From Coptis chinensis (Eukaryota; Streptophyta; Magnoliopsida; Ranunculales; Ranunculaceae): a stretch of 64,000 bases of DNA. Under the pieces are notes generated by a model. It had not been told where the DNA came from. It searched no databases and worked only from the letters and a program-made list of their open reading frames with translations. The stretch spans positions 70,837,501-70,901,500 of the forward strand of contig CM027384.1 of NCBI GenBank assembly GCA_015680905.1, in the 5' to 3' direction. Of the stretch, positions 21,993 through 33,977 are shown piece by piece. Within the stretch, counting starts at the first letter, position 1. Every line of letters begins with the position of its first letter. The position numbers and the translations under genes were made by a program.

Positions 21993-22945
21993 GTGAAAAT
22001 GGCCACCATAGCGAAAAGAGCGATAGGGAGACCTAGAAAAAAGAAGATTCGAGAGAGGAAGAAAGAAGAAGTGAGAGAGATAGAAGGAGTGGGGGAAGAA
22101 GAGACATCTGAGGTAGCGGCGGACACCACCAGACTATTGCAAGAGGAGATAGTCAGGTTACGCAATGAGAATGACGGTCTGAGAAAAGAAAAGGAGGCCA
22201 CCCAGGTGGAAACAGAGTGGAGGGATTTACAAGATAGTGGAATGGAGGGAGAGAATGAAGAATTTCCATCCATAGGGGAGGAACAAATAGCGGGCATCAC
22301 GATGGAGGTGGTGCAGCGATGATTGAGAAAGATAGGGAAGCGAACAAAGGGGTGGAGAGAGTGAACCAGAGCGCAGCGCAGAAAGAGGGGCGAGTCTCAA
22401 TAAGAACCCACTGGCAGATTTGGTATGGAATTCTGAAGTGCCAAAGAGGTTCAGCCAACCCAGATTTGAAAGATATGATGGGAAAGGAGACCCGACAGAT
22501 CATCTACATCACTTCCGACAACAGATGCCGTTATGGCAGGAAAGCAAGTATGATGGACTCCGATGCATGATGTTCCCGGCTAGCCTTAAGGGGGGAGCAT
22601 CAGACTGGTATTACATATTAGCATCGAGGAGCATCAACAGGTTTGAAGAATTAGAGCGCGCTTTTGTCGATCATTTCATTCACCAGAAGCGGAGAGTGGT
22701 AGATATCGCGGCCCTATTCAATGTCAAGCAAAGGTCAGCGGAATCGTTAAGGGAGTTTTTGTGTAGGTTCAAGGAAGAGACGCTGAGGGTGGAAAATTTG
22801 GAAGAACATACAACGGTAATAGCATTCCAGCATGGTTTGAGACAGGGAACTAGAGTCCACGAGTCGGTGTCCAAGATTGAAATCACCACGTTACACGCTT
22901 CTACAGATCGAAGGTGGAGAAGTACATACGATATGAGGACATAAT
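21993..22945 (+). pseudogene. Tat gag, N-terminal and core part, frameshifted
   Basis: The first frame (21993-22322) has a basic N terminus RKKKIRERKKEEVREIEG and a Leu/Glu coiled-coil segment, then stops. The gag core continues in another frame from about 22400: NPLADLVWNSEVPKRFSQP, RFERYDGKGDPTDHLHHFRQ, FPASLKGGASDWYYILASRS, then NVKQRSAESLREFLCRFKEE, the retrotrans_gag pattern. It stops at 22942-22944. Confidence 0.85.
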
Positions 22946-23004
22946 GCAGAGGAACGCAAAAGAACAGAGGAGATCAGGGAAGGCGATACAGGCAGTGGAC
23001 AAAG

Positions 23005-24051
23005 ATGACCGGAGGGGTAAGAGCAGTAGAGAAGAAAGGGATAAGATGTCATACGACCGGGCGTAATCGCGGACCGCAGAGATTGGGGGATCGTGGTAGG
23101 AGGGACGTTCGGGAAAGGAAGCCGTACCGCGGAATAGAGCAAACTCCCCTTAACAGACCTTTAGAGGAGATCTTGCCACTGATTAAAGGGCTCCAGTACT
23201 ATGAAGGTCCGCGAAACACACCAGGAGAAATAGAGGGGAAGCCATTCTGCGCCTATCATCAGATCCAGAACCACGCAACCAATGAATGTTATACCTTGAA
23301 GTGGTTGGTGGAGACGATGATTGAAAAGGGAATGCTTAGAGAATTTATCACTAAGGGGCGCCAAGCTGAAAGATTGCCGGCACTAGCTAGAATCTTAGGA
23401 ACTATCAACATTATTTTTAGCGGGGAAACACTTGGGAGAAATGTACACCGCGATAAGATCAGAAAGATAGCAAGTTTGCGACAGGTCAATGAAGTGGTAA
23501 GCATGCCGCGGTTAGTTAGTGGAACCGCGAAGGGAGAGGAAACCATAACGTTCACTCAAAAGGACCTGGAGTCAGTAATTTCACCACATGAGGATGCATT
23601 GGTAATCACCATTGCAATGGGAAATTATTTGGTAAAGAGGGTTTTGATAGACTGCGGAAGTTCGGTGGATCTGCTGTTTAAAGGAGCCGTAGAAGAGATG
23701 AATATCGATAGAGACCAGATGAAAGCGCCGCGAACCAATTTGTTTGGATTCAACGACAGTATGATCGAACTAGTATTACCAGTAACTGCTGGTCCGACGA
23801 CCGTATTCACAAGGTTCATGGTGGTGGACACTAACTCCCAGTACAATGCAATCCTAGGGAGACGGTGGATTCATGAATTGAGGGCAATTCCATCGACCTA
23901 TTACCAGGTAATCCGTTTCCCCACAAATGGAGGTACGTATGAAATAAAAGGAGATCAAGTAGCCGCACAGAATATTCAACAGGTGACAGTAAGAAATATG
24001 GTCCGCGGCATGAAAGGAGAGATTGCAGAGCAGGAGCCGGGGACGGCATAA
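23005..24051 (+). pseudogene. Tat gag C-terminal part and aspartic protease
   Basis: The 348-residue frame opens inside the polyprotein. RGIEQTPLNRPLEEILPLIK and a Cys/His region CAYHQIQNHATNECYTLKWL (about residues 80-100) are the gag tail. The protease domain follows, with VLIDCGSSVDLLF (about residues 213-225) as the active-site loop (D-x-G-S-S) and NAILGRRWIHEL as the distal motif. The protease would cleave the polyprotein. The frame itself is open, but the upstream gag and downstream RT are broken. Confidence 0.85.
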
Positions 24052-24069
24052 CAATTACAGGAGGCGGCT

Positions 24070-25342
24070 TTGACGATAATATATGAGCCACCACTTGGAC
24101 CGAAAACCTTAGATGAGATTGAGATAGTGAACCTGGGGGCAGGAGACGAGGAGAAATTTACTTCGGTGGGGTCGGAATTGCCAGATGATGAATGGAAGAG
24201 TAAGCTAGTACAATTTTGGCAAAGAATAAAGATATATTTGCTTGGGAAATAGAGGATATTACGGGGTTAGATCCTGAGTTTGCATGTCATCGCTTGCATA
24301 TGAATGAAAATGCGAAGCCAGTAAGACAAAAGATGAGAAGCGTGGAGGTCGGGTATCATGGAGGGTATACGTGAAGAGGTGAGGTGACCGGGAAGGGGCG
24401 GGATAATTAGGGAGATTGAGTTCACGGAATGGTTGTCGAATGTAGTCGCGGTTCCAAAGAAGAATGGCAAGGTTAGGATGTGCGTTGATTTTACAGACGT
24501 CAACAAAGAATGTCCTAAAGATTGTTATCCAATGCCACGGGTGGATGAACTGGTGGACCGAACGGTAGGGTTCAAATTGTTTTCTTTTATGGACGCCTTC
24601 CATGGGATATAATCAGTCGCTGATGTATGGACCGGTCGATCAGAAAAGACAACCTTCGTGGTGGAAGGGTGGGACTTCATTGTTATAATGAGAATGCCAT
24701 TTGGATTAAAGAATGCCGGGGGGCCACATTTCGTGAGGTTAGGAGAAAATGTTTGAGGGCAAGATTCGGAAAGGGATGGAAATATATATTAACGACATGG
24801 TGGAAAAGAGCATGTCAGAGCGAGAACACTTAAAGGGTCTCCAAGAGACTTTCCTCATACTGCGGAGGTACAAACTGAAGCTCAACCCTGAGAAATGCAC
24901 CTTCGGGGTAACTTCGGGCAAATTCTTGGGATACATAGTAACCCATCGCGGAATAGAAGCGAACCCCGAACAGATAAGGTCACTGATAGAGATGTCGTCC
25001 CCTCAAAATGTAAAAGAAGTACAAAGGTTGGCTGGAAGAGTCGCGGCATTGAACAGATTTATTTCAAAATCTTCGGATAAATGCCGACCGCTATATCGTT
25101 TGTTGAGAAAAACGCCGGATTTCCAATGGACAGAGGAATGTGAAGGGGCCTTTCAAGAATTAAAGAGTTACTTGGGAAAATCACCTTTGCTATCGCGGCG
25201 AATCGGGGAAAAAAAGCGTACTTGTATCTTGGAGTGTCGAATCTGCGCCGTGAGCTCAGTTATAGTTCGGGTGGTGGAAAGAGTAGAAAAGCCAGTTTAC
25301 TTCCAAAGTAAAACCATGCTGGACGACGGAAACCCGATATAG
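24070..25342 (+). pseudogene. Tat reverse transcriptase, broken
   Basis: RT words appear in changing frames: FTEWLSNVVAVPKKNGKVRM, CVDFTDVNKECPKDCYPMPR, LFSFMDAFHG (motif A), MRMPFGLKNAG, then from 24749 YINDMVEKSMSEREHLKGL, KLNPEKCTFGVTSGKFLGYI and LAGRVAALNRFISKSSDKCR. The catalytic doublet YVDD is altered to YIND. Stops near 24374, 24612 and 24758 and several frameshifts show loss of function. Confidence 0.88.
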
Positions 25343-25361
25343 CATAATTGAAAAGTACGCT

Positions 25362-26312
25362 TTGGCCTTAATATTTTCAACATTGAAGCTGAAGCCTTAC
25401 TTCGAGTCACATTCAGTGGTGGTAATAACTAATTTGCCATTAAAGCAAGCGTTGAAGGCAGACAAATCAGGTAGAATGCTGAAGTGGGCGGTGATGCTCA
25501 GTTATTATGAAATCCAATATCAGATTCGAACTGCTGAAAAGGTGCAAGCCATGGCCGACTTCCTGGCCGAATTTCCGGCCGAGGACCCAACATGGGGAGA
25601 AGAAATGGTTATGGAACCAGAAGGGGAATCGAGTCAAGATCCATTGGATCCTTGGGATCCGCGGAATGGGTGGAGAGTATTCACAGATGGATCCGCGACA
25701 GACACGGGGAATGGAATTGGAGTCGTCCTGGTGACGCCTGAGAACAATAGGCTGGAGTTGTCGATGAAATTGGGATTTGCGACTTCAAACAATGAGTCTG
25801 AATATGAGGCGGTAATAGCAGGTTTGGATCTTGCAAAGGATTTGGGGGTGAGAGAATTGTTTGTTTTCTTTGATTCAAACTTAGTAATTTGTCAGATGAA
25901 TGGAGGATTTATGGCCCGTTGCCCAAGGATGGCGAGGTACTTGGAGGTCCTGCAACAAAGAGCAAGCAAGTTCGAGAAAATTAGCTTTGCACATCTAGGC
26001 CGTGGTGAAAATAGACACGCCAACGCCTTGGCCTATGTGGCGGCAGTGCTGCCGGGGACAGAGGGATGGACAATTGAGGTGAGAGTCCTAAGCAGACCCA
26101 GCACATCAGAGGAGAAAAGCATTTGGCTTACAACTGAGCATGAGCAGGGATGGATGATGCCCATTAAAACCTTCTTGATGGGTGAGGAAATAGAAGACAA
26201 ACAAGAGAGACGAAAGATGGAACAAACTAGTCAAAGATACACGTTGCTCGAAGGGGATTTGTATAAAAGAAATTTCAACGGACCGATGCTGAAATTCATA
26301 GGGCCACAGTAG
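25362..26312 (+). pseudogene. Tat RNase H plus second archaeal-type RNase H
   Basis: The 316-residue open segment begins with the end of the ordinary retroviral RNase H/tether (LKQALKADKSGRMLKWAVML, MADFLAEFPAEDPTW). At about residues 105-225 follows a second RNase H: WRVFTDGSATDTGNGIGVVL (first catalytic D), NNESEYEAVIAGLDLA (E), FVFFDSNLVICQMNG (D) and HANALAYVAAVLPG. The extra aRNH is the hallmark of the Tat lineage. An in-frame TAG at 26310-26312 separates it from integrase. Confidence 0.88.
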
Positions 26313-27393
26313 ATACAAGAAATTCTGGCTGAGATACACGAAGGGGATTGCGGCAGTCACTCGGCAGGGCGTACGACAACCCACAGATTGATATCACAGG
26401 GGTACTTTTGGCCACATATGAAGAGAGATGCCACAGCGTATGCCAAGAAATGTGAGAAGTGCCAGAGATTTGCGCCACTCATACATGCTCCAGGGGAGCC
26501 GCTACATAACATGTTCAGCCCGTGGCCATTCGCCATGTGGGGGTTAGACATTGTTGGGCCGCTACCCACGGCAAGCGGCAAAAGACGATTTATGTTGGCA
26601 GCTACCGATTATTTTACCAAATAGGTAGAAGGAGTGGCGTTGCAGCAAGTAAAAGAAGACAATGTGAAGAAGTTTATATGGGAGAACATCATATGCAGGT
26701 TCGGTTTGCCACATACGATCATCGCGGATAATGGAACACGCAGTTTTACGAGGAAGAAAGGTCCGAGAGTTCCTTCGGGCATTTAAGGTGAAACAGGGGT
26801 TCTCAGCACCATATAATCCAGAAGGAAATGGGCAAGCAGAGTCTTCAAACAAAATCATAAAGGATAATATAAAGAGAAAACTGGAGGCAAGGAAAGGAGC
26901 ATGGGCCGATGAACTCGAAACCATGTACTATGGGCGCGCACCGTACAACACATGAACATCGACTATGGAGTCACCGTCGCGAATGACTTACGGAGTAGAG
27001 GCAGTCATACCGGTGGAGATGATAGTCTCCACCACCGAACCAATCAGAGAAACGGGAAGGAATGAAAGAATATTAGCCAAATTGAGTTGAGTTTGATAGA
27101 AGAAAAAAGAGAAATTGCGCCGCGATAATGATTGGAAGAATATCATCGGAGGTTTGTGGCGCAAGTATGCCAAGAAAGTGAAGCCGCGCACATTCGAGGT
27201 GGGGGATTTAGTTCTGCGGCGCATTACACCAGCCACGAGAAAGGAAAATGAAGGAAAACTAGGGCCCAACTGGGAAGGACCCTATGTTGTGAGGGAAAAG
27301 GGTACATTTGGAACTTATCGATTGCAAACTTCAGCAGGGGAAAGGGTTGAGAAGCCGTGGAACATTAGAATGTTAAAGAAATTCCATGTATGA
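26313..27393 (+). pseudogene. Tat integrase, broken
   Basis: The HHCC zinc module is visible (EIHEGDCGSHSAGRTTTHRL, then CEKCQRFAP). The catalytic core follows, with MWGLDIVGPLPTASGKRRFM (first D), FGLPHTIIADNGT (second D) and NPEGNGQAESSNKI (E). The C-terminal part KPRTFEVGDLVLRRI, KLGPNWEGPYVV and RMLKKFHV ends at TGA 27391-27393. A TAG after DYFTK (26622-26624) and shifts near 26740 and 26950 break the frame. Confidence 0.88.
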
Positions 27394-27477
27394 ATCGAAG
27401 ATTGTCAATTTTTTGTTACTTGTCATATATTAAAGTGAGTACTTCGTCTATATGTCTTATGAATGAGAATAAAAGAA

Positions 27478-28170
27478 TTAAGCGGTCCTAAAGGCGATTG
27501 AAGCGGCCTCAACAGGCTTAACGACCATGCATAGCAACGAGGGGGATGGGCCCTTCGCGGCAGTAGTCCAAATCAAACTGGGGGCAAGCTGAGCCCCCCA
27601 CAAGGCTTCACAGCCGCCAAAGACAGCGGGGGGGAAGAGCCCTTCGCGGACAGTAGTCCAAATCAAATTGGGGGCAAAATGAGCTGCCCCCACAAGGCTT
27701 CACAGCCGCCAAAGACAGCGGGGGGGAAGAGCCCTTCGCGGACAATCGTCCAAATCAAATTGGGGGCAAACTGAGCTGCCCCCACAAGGCTTCACAGCCG
27801 CCAAAGACAGCGGGGGGGGGGAAAAGCCCTTCATGACAAAGAGTCCAAATCAAACTGGGGGCAAACTGAGCTGCCCCCACAAGGCTTCACAGCCGCCAAA
27901 GAGAGCGGGGGGGAAGAGCCCTTCGCAGACAATAGTCCAAATCAAACTGGGGGCAAACTAAGCTGCCCCCACAAGGCTTCACAGCCGCCAAAGACAGCGG
28001 GTGGGAAGAGCCCTTCGCGAACATTAGTAAGATTCAAACTGGGGCAACTGCGCTGCCCCCCACAAGGTTTCAAAGCCACCAAAAGCAGTGGAGGGGATGA
28101 ACCATCCGTGGACAGTAGTCTGAATTATACATGGGGCAAACTGAGTTGCCCCACACGGCTTCCAGCCACA
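27478..28170 (+). repeat. Tandem array of a ~91-bp unit in the Tat 3' region (about 7 copies)
   Basis: Phrases such as CCAAATCAAACTGGGGGC, CCCCCACAAGGCTTCACAGC and AGCCCTTCGCGGACA recur every 91-93 bases (starts near 27570, 27661, 27754, 27846, 27937). The outer copies are more diverged. Hypervariable 3' tandem repeats of this type are known from Tat/Ogre elements and can seed satellite DNA. Confidence 0.9.
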
Positions 28171-28403
28171 CCACGACAAATAAAAGGAAAAGCAAGGAGA
28201 TTAGACATGTTACATTTTTAATGGACTTATGCCTTCCTATCGAAAAATTAGGAAGAACAGAGTAACGGTCCAATTTAAAAGAGCTTGAAAAAACCTACTG
28301 GGCTCACCCAGAAACCAAGCTACATTCACATACAAAACGTCAAAAGGGAAAGGTCCAAAGTGTGTCAATGATAAAGAACAAAATCATATAATGCAGATGA
28401 TGG

Positions 28404-30703
28404 TTAAACGATGTTCAAATCTTCAGAGGCACATTCTCCCATTGGCTGGTTTTCACCCCTAGGTTGGCTGTCAACCCCATCCTTCTGGGAGGAAACTTCA
28501 GGCGCCTCCCCGACAAGTATAGGATCATCATCCTCGGCCATGGGGGAAGTGACCGCGCTGTGGGTAGAAATGGGTTGCGCATGCATATCAGCCTCAGATG
28601 GCACCATCGGCGGAAGATCAATGATTGGAGACGAAATAGCCGGAGGAGAAAGAGGCAGAAGGCGGCCAGCAGCAGTGAGCTCATCAAGTTGATGCTTTAG
28701 TGCACGATTTATCTTCTTCTCGGCTAGGACTCGAAAGCGGTCAGCGGCTTCCTGCAGCGCTTTGTCCACAGCAGCTTGAGTAGACAACTTGTCCGCCTCC
28801 CGTTGGCTTTCCAGTTTCGAAGCGACTCCAGCTACGTAATCTTTATGCTGATCTTCGGCTTGCTGAAGTGCTTTATGCGATTTCACTGCCAAGATGCGCA
28901 GATCATCCCGGTCCTTTTCCAGCTGTGCATACTTCACTTTCTAGCCATCCGGACCATTAATCTCCTGCTTCATAATCTCCAAGGAGTCCAAAGTGCTAGT
29001 CAAACCGCAGACCACATGTCCAATATCCAGGCTCAGCTAATAAAAAAAAAAAAAAAAAAAATCTCTTAGTAAAGAGTGCGCATCCAGGGAATCGTCATGG
29101 GAAATACAGGAAGAGAACTTACCCTTTCCAAACAAAGTATAGATAGACGTTTGTGAGGCGCCAAAGAACCGAATCGCCGGAAGTTTTTGATCCGCCGAAG
29201 ATGGGAACCGAAGAAGAGAGAGGCTGCAATAGCTGGGTTGTCCAGTGCTGAATCTCGGATATTGACATCGCGATCCCTAACCTTGAATCGAGGTTGCCAG
29301 ACTTCAATAGGTCCAGAGGGCAAGGAACCAGACGCGGTGGTTTCCTTCCCATGCCGACGCCCTGGAGCTATGGGCTGCAGCTTGGTAACATGAGAGACAG
29401 AGGTTCCAGGATGTGCTGACTTGGCTTTCTTCGGGGGCGGACTTCTAGGAACGACTTCCACGGAGTCATCACCGTCGGAGTCGCTGTCCCAAAGTTTGAG
29501 TTTGCTAGCGGCCATATCAGCGGCAGAAGTAGTGGTAGGAGGAGGATTAATATCGTCTTCCCAATCTGCTAACGCAGAATAGGAAGAGGGGGCGGTAAGG
29601 GGAGTAGGGGAGTGGGGTTTAGCAACAGCTCTTTGGGCAACAGCTTGGGAGTGGTAGATCTTGGTAGTGTATTTGAAGGATCGTGGGGGTTTTCTTTTTA
29701 GGGACGGGGAGAGGATTTGGGTTTTCTTTCTTTGGGAGGCGGCAAACGATAGAGGGACCTTGGTAGTCACCGATGTTTTTCAAGGATGGATCAAAGTAAA
29801 AAGAGGGTTACCTTTTTCGGGTCAATGCCGAGAAGGGTGCATCGAAAGTTAACGCCCAAATCGCTGGAGAGGTGTTGAAAAATTTCGGAGGAAAGGCGGT
29901 GTAGATTTGAGATCGCTTAATCAGGGTCTCAACCGGATCACAAAATAAAGACAAGTTAAAAATATAGTTAGAAAGGAGCACGACGAAGTAAAAGGCGGTA
30001 CGTACCACTTGAAAGAAAACTGAGGTGCCTTAGAGAAACTTCGGAGAGGAGATCCGCGGAGAGAAAATTCCCAGACACATATAGCGGATAGTAATGCCAT
30101 ACTTTGTCAGAGGTGGTAAGGTGGAGAATAAAGGGCTTCTTCTGTGGACGAGTACAGAAGGACTGATACCCTACACTACCAAACTTGGTGCTCTTCTTGA
30201 TATAAAAATGAGTAATTATATCGCGGAGTTGGATTTTAGGGGATTGAGTTTCATTATAATGGTTCGCGGCATACATGACACGCCAAAAATTGCCTATGCC
30301 TTGGCAGGGCGGAATATTGAAGTGGTTGCACACCTCGACATCTAGAAGGGTTAAAGGAAAGCGCAAGCCTGCCGCTATTTGACCTACAGTAGCGATGAGA
30401 CAACCAGGCCGAGGTTTTACCAGATGTGGAAAATGGGTGACGCCGGGCACATGCTCTAGGACCAAGTCACCGGGGATGCCATAAAGGCCTTGATGGCATC
30501 GAGGTTAGGTCTCTGATGGTATGGTATGGTGGGGGTGGAAGAGTAGTCTTCCTTCCCGAGGTAGAGGGTTTCATGGCGTAATTAGAAGAATCGGGGGTCG
30601 AGGATTCAGATTGGTTCGTGAGATGTCCGCTAGATCCGGACTCGAACCGTCGGATCGAGTGGCCGAGGTATCCGCCGATTCAGATGCCGACATGTCGGAC
30701 TAA
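28404..30703 (-). pseudogene. Antisense extra gene (aORF) of the Tat element, gypsy-type 'Transposase_28'-like
   Basis: Three minus-strand reading blocks in one direction lie between integrase and the 3' LTR. The 5' block (30703-29968) starts SASESADTSATRSDGSS and has YGIPGDLVLEHVPG, AAGLRFPLTLLDVEVCNHFN and IPPCQGIGNFWRVMYA. The G-L-R-F-P-L...N-I-P-P-CQ pattern is that of the 'putative gypsy-type transposon' domain. The middle block (29770-29066) is a Ser/Pro-rich basic linker. The last block (28937-28404) is a coiled coil with a Glu/Asp-rich tail. Antisense ORFs in this position are known for Tat elements; their role is unclear. In-frame stops near 30575 and between blocks suggest introns or decay. 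Confidence 0.7.
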
Positions 30704-31275
30704 AATAAAGAAGGAAGGGGAAGCAACAATGGTGGGAACGAGTGATAAAGGGTAGAGTGAGGGCAGCGAGGCAAGTGAATGCAGCAAAATAACAAGAGAA
30801 GGGAATGGAAAGGGATGAGACAAACCTGAATTGCAAGGTAGCACAACCAACGGAGTAGCTCTAAAGAAACCCGATCGGAGCTTGGAGATCTCAGGAAAGC
30901 GAGAAAAATAACAAGAAGAAGTTGGAGAGGCTGGAAGGAAGACGCAAGGTTGAAGTGATAGATTTGGAGTAGAGAGAGGGCTTTAAGCGGGAGTCTAAGC
31001 GGTGGGGGTAAAGAGGTAATATCAGCACAAGGGACCATGGGAAGGGAGACACGTGGGGCCTCGAAATGGTAAAGGTCAGAGCAAATGCGCATGCACGTGG
31101 GACAGCTGGATGCAATGATGGACCCTGGGCCAATAAGGAATGGAAGGTGGCGAACCAACACAAGGCAAAGATACCATGAAGTGAGTGAAGAGAGGGAGGG
31201 AGGTTCTCGGTCCCATTGGCTGTCCGCTGATCACCACAGGGTTCACACGACGGCAAAGGAACCGAGAGGGGCATC

Positions 31276-31699
31276 TGTAGAGGCCATATTCTTGGCATAG
31301 AAGGTTATAGGTGGTAAGTGGGCCGTAAGTAAGTTAAGATGGAGGAGACCTGATGCTGTTGATCAGGTCCGCGGAATGCCAACCGCTGGGAACTGCAAGA
31401 AACTACCACGACAGGTGGGAGGACAGATGACGCAAGATCAAGGAGGGATCAACGAAGGATAAGAGGCAGTTGGGAAGAGATAGAATCCAACCGCTTTCAA
31501 ACCGCCTTTGACAGTGGAGGGACCGGGACGAGGACTGGATGGAGGAGAGATGAACGATGGACATGAGGCAGTTGAGAGGGGGGAGTGAAGGATAAAAAGG
31601 AGGAGAAGAGGAGAGAGAAGGGGATTTGGAGCAGAAAAAGAACAGATTTTATTAGAGAGAACACATTTTATTAGAGAGAACACATTTTATTTGATAACA
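31276..31699 (+). repeat. 3' LTR of the Tat element
   Basis: TGTAGAGGCCATATTCTTGG at 31276 repeats the 5' LTR. It ends with the same AGAGAGAACACATTTTATT doublet and GATAACA. Against the 5' copy it has several substitutions and indels, such as a loss around GAGGGATTTATTT. The region 30704-31275 upstream has only spurious ORFs and a GA-rich stretch before the LTR. Confidence 0.9.
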
Positions 31700-31807
31700 C
31701 ACTATTCTTATTTTTTTTAATAACAAATTCACTATATGCACTACACTTCCATTAGTCATTAACAATGGACCACGACTTGAAAGAATAAAACCACACAAAT
31801 ATCGCAC

Positions 31808-33380
31808 TCACAAATATTCGTCAACCGGGCTCATACCAATGATGACATTCCCATACATTGTAAAAGGGTGCACCCGCATCTTGATTCCTGATCGATACAA
31901 CCCCTAGAAAAAGAGCAATTACCAAACACAACCAAAATAATCACTTCCAAGAAATTATAATAACTCATTTTTATACCTCATTTGATAATGAGTAATATCA
32001 GTAATTTCAAAGGATGAAATTATGCAATATAATTTTGCCGAAGTAGCACTAATTGGAAGAAAACAGGAAAAAACATACCAAAGTTCATTGTAAAACACAA
32101 AGGGGAAATTACAAGCTTACATTTTTTGAAAGTATTAATTAATTTGATTAAGGAAATCAAATAATGGGGATCGAAAACCAAATCCAACAGGCAAGACTAC
32201 ATCCAAATATACTAGAAATGAATTGAAGCAGTTTAAGGGTTAAAGAAATTGAGACAAAAATGCATACCTTGATCGATCCAATTGTAAGGATTCCATTTAA
32301 ATCTGAGAAAACCAAGGACGCCGATCTCAGTTTAGTGCTTGAACCGGCAAGTTGTTCTGAAATACTGACAGACATGCATTGCAAAATTGTTATTTGGTAT
32401 CACCCACACTACTACATGTTAATAAGATAGACCATAAAATAGATACCAAGCTCAATGACCAAATTGTTTGACATCTGACTTTCTTTCTTTCATAGGCTGG
32501 TCAAACATATGGAGATGTCACAACTATAGGAAAGGTACTATCATCATCAAAGTAAATAGTGTCCCCTATAATGATTCTAAGCTTAGAACTTTAGGCTTAT
32601 CGAGTAGACCTTACTTAAGTGAGTGGCAAGCTTCTTTCTCCAAGATGCCTTGGGAAGCATACACTAAGATATATTACATCCTTTCGGAAATAAAGTGTAG
32701 GATACACTACATGCTTTTAAGGCACAAATTAAGAAAGTCCCAAGAGCTTGAAGCTTTGACAACCAAAAACTAGACATAGACAACAATATGCTATTTGCGT
32801 AAAGCAAAGTTTTCAGAGCAATATGATATACCTAATATATGATATACCAGATATACAACTATAGCTCAAACAACCAAGTACTAGCCATTAAATAAGTTCA
32901 TTCCACCACTACATAACCACATTCAAAAGACTTAAGGAGTAAGTCAGACTTAAGTAAAAGGTAAAGCGACAACGAGCTATTCATTGCAAGAAATACAACC
33001 AATTACTTTGCACAAGTTCATGATGCTGCTCAATACACAGAACCATCAGAGATTCTATCAAAAACTAAAGTTCCAAGTAATATTCTAAAAAAGATTATAA
33101 AGTTATAGGCCATAGGTTTAAGGTAAAAATGAAAGAACTTTTCTTAACATATTGAATAATGACTAATAATCAACTACTTGACGAAAACATATAAAGTAAT
33201 TAGTTCAATCACATTAGTAGAAAACAACAAGCAAAGCATACTGATTTTTTTCCAGAGAGTCTAAGAAGCCTGCAGACCACCTTGCAGCGCTAAGCTCTAC
33301 CCATTGTAGTGATTTATTGTACTTTGGTTCTCCTTTAGATAGAGAATTATGTAATCTCATAGAGGATGATGCACCAAACA
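31808..33380 (-). CDS. Unrecognised gene, three 3' exons with consistent phases
   Basis: Three minus-strand exons join cleanly. Exon 33380-33242 (acceptor TAAGTAG, donor GTATGC) reads VFGASSSMRLHNSLSKGEPK and LQWVELSAARWSAGFLDSL. Exon 32364-32268 (acceptor TGTCAG, donor GTATGC) reads ISEQLAGSSTKLRSASLVF and SDLNGILTIGSIK. Exon 31903-31808 (acceptor TTTCTAG) reads GLYRSGIKMRVHPFTMYG, NVIIGMSPVDEYL and TGA. Phases match at both junctions (2+1, then 0), which argues for a real gene or a young pseudogene. A further possible exon VEGLMREHLSDSITSK lies at about 33700-33655, but its phase does not connect directly. I do not recognise the family. The Tat element inserted only about 108 bp past the stop, in the likely 3' UTR. 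Confidence 0.5.
32365..33241. other. Intron of the unrecognised gene
   Basis: AT-rich sequence between two proposed exons. A plus-strand ORF of 101 codons at 32468-32773 has no recognisable family and is probably chance. Confidence 0.4.
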
Positions 33381-33977
33381 CTACTTATGAAAGATTTAGT
33401 TGATTAATGCAGGTGAGGGTCTGCCTAACCCTAGCTCACTTTCTAACAAAAAACAAGCAAAGCATACTGATTTGAACTATCAAGTTTGAACGAATACTAT
33501 AAAAAGAAAACCTAGCTAATAATTCAAACTGAAAGTTAAGTATACTTATACAAGCAACAATCATAATTACCAGAAAGCAAAACCAAGAATAACAATAATG
33601 ACATTTATAGAACAAAAAAATAAAATCAAGTGTAAACAATATATCTAACTTTGAAGTAATTGAGTCACTCAAATGCTCCCGCATAAGACCCTCAACCTAT
33701 AATCAACACACCAACCAGACACTTTTATTACTACTTGACATAACAGCTAAACATGCTGACAGAAGATTGTCTAGTACTCTAGTAAATTTCTTTGTTTTGA
33801 TCTTACAATTTGTTGCAGCTTATATATACGTACCTATGTAAGCATTGATTTTTTAGTTCCAGCTATTGAATCCAACTACTACCAATAATATTATGAATAA
33901 GTTGAAGACTTCCAAGCCCATGACAAATTGTAATCTTTCACTATAAGCTGTTCCGAAGAAATGCACTGCTCACACAC

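Larger units (their letters stand above)
21541..31699 (+). mobile_element. Ty3/gypsy LTR retrotransposon, Tat lineage (10.2 kb)
   Basis: Two LTRs of about 425 bp (21541-21966 and 31276-31699, both TGTAGAGGCC...GATAACA) bound the element. The primer-binding site TGGCGCCGTCTGTGGGG (21971-21987) follows the 5' LTR, and a purine-rich tract GAACCGAGAGGGGCATC-like sequence precedes the 3' LTR. The order gag, protease, RT, RNase H, second (archaeal-type) RNase H, integrase, then a 3.9-kb extra region with a tandem array and antisense gene fits the Tat lineage of non-chromoviruses. The LTRs differ by many substitutions and small indels, and pol is full of stops, so the copy is old and inactive. No convincing 5-bp target duplication was found. 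Confidence 0.92.

Noticed and set aside
27478..28170. CRISPR-like repeats
   Set aside because: Period and conservation look periodic, but units are contiguous without unique spacers and the DNA is plant; it is a tandem repeat of the retrotransposon.
21541..31699. 5-bp target duplication of the Tat element
   Set aside because: Left flank GCTAGG and right flank CACTATT do not match in any convincing register.
32468..32773. 101-codon plus ORF as a gene
   Set aside because: No known motif; it lies in an intron of a better-supported minus-strand gene model.
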